From: Pelagihabitans sp037969055
Lineage (GTDB): Bacteria > Bacteroidota > Bacteroidia > Flavobacteriales > Flavobacteriaceae
Direction of reading: 5' to 3'
DNA: 6,179 nt
NCBI GenBank assembly: GCA_037969055.1
Contig: JBBKWR010000200.1
Coordinates: 1-6,179 of the forward strand
Position numbers and translations under genes: made by a program. The number at the start of each line of letters is the position of its first letter. Position 1 is the first letter of the stretch. Below are positions 5,389 through 6,179 of the stretch, piece after piece. The notes below the pieces were generated by a model. It was not told the origin of the DNA. It searched no databases and saw only the letters and a list, made by a program, of their open reading frames with translations.

Positions 5389-6179
5389 ATGGAAAAACTT
5401 TCTACGGCATCATTTTATAAAATACTCTGGGATAAGTTTCCGCATGACCCAACCACCAAGCAGGCTTTGGCCTTGCAGTTATTGGCTGAATTTTTGGTAT
5501 CGACAAGGAAAAACCAACTCTTTCTCCTAAAAGGATTTGCTGGGACAGGTAAGACCACTTTGGTAGGTACCCTGGTAAACAACTTATGGAATACCCGACT
5601 GAAAGCAGTCTTGATGGCCCCAACGGGAAGGGCAGCGAAGGTCATGTCGAATTATTCAAGTACGCCGGCCTATACCATCCATAGAAAGATATATTTTCCC
5701 AAAAAACAAAGTGGTGGGGGTATCCAATTTGTTTTGGCCCCAAACAAGCATCGAGATACGGTATTTATTGTTGACGAAGCTTCGATGATACCAGATACCC
5801 CCTCCGACTCTAAATTACTGGACAATGGATCATTGCTGGATGACCTACTCATGTTCGTGTATTCAGGGCACAATTGTAAACTGATATTGATAGGTGATAC
5901 GGCACAGTTACCTCCTGTGCATTTAGATTTGAGTCCGGCGCTGGATATGGGCAAACTGTCGGATATCTACAATAAGGAAGTAGTTATGCTGGAACTCGAT
6001 GAGGTTATGAGGCAAGCGGAAGATTCAGGAATATTAATGAACGCAACCAATCTTAGGGAGCAGTTGCATAATTCATTTTATGAAAATTTCAAGTTCAATG
6101 TAGACCCCTATAAAGATATAGTACGTCTTATCGAAGGTTATGAAATACTCGAAGCCATAGATAGTTCATATGCTGAAAA
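5389..6179 (+). CDS. RecD-like SF1 ATP-dependent DNA helicase (partial, N-terminal 263 residues)
   Basis: The gene runs off the right edge. The visible motifs are those of superfamily 1B (RecD/Dda-type, 5'-3') helicases: Walker A GFAGTGKTT (49-57), motif Ia APTGRAA (77-83), Walker B VDEAS (128-132), motif III GDTAQLPPV (169-177) and EVMRQ (205-209), whose Arg is the motif IV residue. Before Walker A, the segment FYKILWDKFPHDPTTKQALAL (9-29) is a Q-motif-like adenine-binding region typical of the stand-alone flavobacterial RecD-like helicases. It is not RecD of RecBCD: no long N-terminal domain precedes the Walker A and there is no recB or recC nearby. A role in repair or in processing DNA ends is likely from the family, the substrate unknown. 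Start choice: ATG at 5389 fits the family's short N-terminus and the -7 element; ATG at 5350 is the alternative and would add 13 residues. Confidence 0.9.
   Translation, partial: MEKLSTASFYKILWDKFPHDPTTKQALALQLLAEFLVSTRKNQLFLLKGFAGTGKTTLVGTLVNNLWNTRLKAVLMAPTGRAAKVMSNYSSTPAYTIHRKIYFPKKQSGGGIQFVLAPNKHRDTVFIVDEASMIPDTPSDSKLLDNGSLLDDLLMFVYSGHNCKLILIGDTAQLPPVHLDLSPALDMGKLSDIYNKEVVMLELDEVMRQAEDSGILMNATNLREQLHNSFYENFKFNVDPYKDIVRLIEGYEILEAIDSSYAE

Noticed and set aside
5330..5954. Other frames over the helicase (5330-5530 plus; 5402-5623, 5415-5645 and 5670-5954 minus)
   Set aside because: The RecD-like helicase frame with its ordered motifs explains this region.

Overview
The window looks like chromosomal DNA from a member of the Bacteroidota, most likely family Flavobacteriaceae. 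The evidence is the DnaX N-terminus and clamp-loader core of the flavobacterial type, a DUF3822 gene directly upstream of rsmD, several TAnnTTTG -7 promoter elements of the Bacteroidota type, and almost no Shine-Dalgarno sequences. All genes appear intact apart from the two cut by the window edges. No transposase, phage gene, CRISPR array or tRNA gene was seen.

Layout. (1) 1-178, minus: the N-terminal end of a MiaE-like tRNA-(ms2io6A)-hydroxylase. It is divergent from (2) 252-611, plus: a small TMEM220-family membrane protein. (3) 600-2456, minus: dnaX, the gamma/tau clamp-loader subunit of DNA polymerase III, which converges on and overlaps the TMEM220 gene by 12 bases. (4) 2588-2910, plus: rnpB, the RNase P RNA, divergent from dnaX. 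(5) 2911-3141: a gene-free gap holding a long imperfect hairpin (2912-2967) and a smaller one (3062-3085). (6) 3142-5142, minus: a tight three-gene set, in transcription order an uncharacterised membrane-anchored protein, a DUF3822 protein and rsmD (16S rRNA G966 methyltransferase), with overlapping gene ends. (7) 5389-6179, plus: the N-terminal part of a RecD-like SF1 DNA helicase running off the right edge.

Theme. The genes are core housekeeping: RNA maturation and modification (miaE, rnpB, rsmD) and DNA replication or repair (dnaX, RecD-like helicase), with three envelope or uncharacterised proteins between them.

The most interesting signal is inside dnaX. A run of ten A on the coding strand lies exactly where the clamp-loader core ends and the linker begins (codons 354-357). 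Slipping by one base in either direction meets a stop within a few codons, giving a product of 358 or 360 residues. This is the architecture expected for making the short gamma form from dnaX, resembling the A-run slippage known in Thermus. Secondary points are the 56-base hairpin after rnpB, promoter elements so close to two start codons that the mRNAs may be leaderless, and a possible pseudopilin-like and PilM/GspL-like pair upstream of rsmD.
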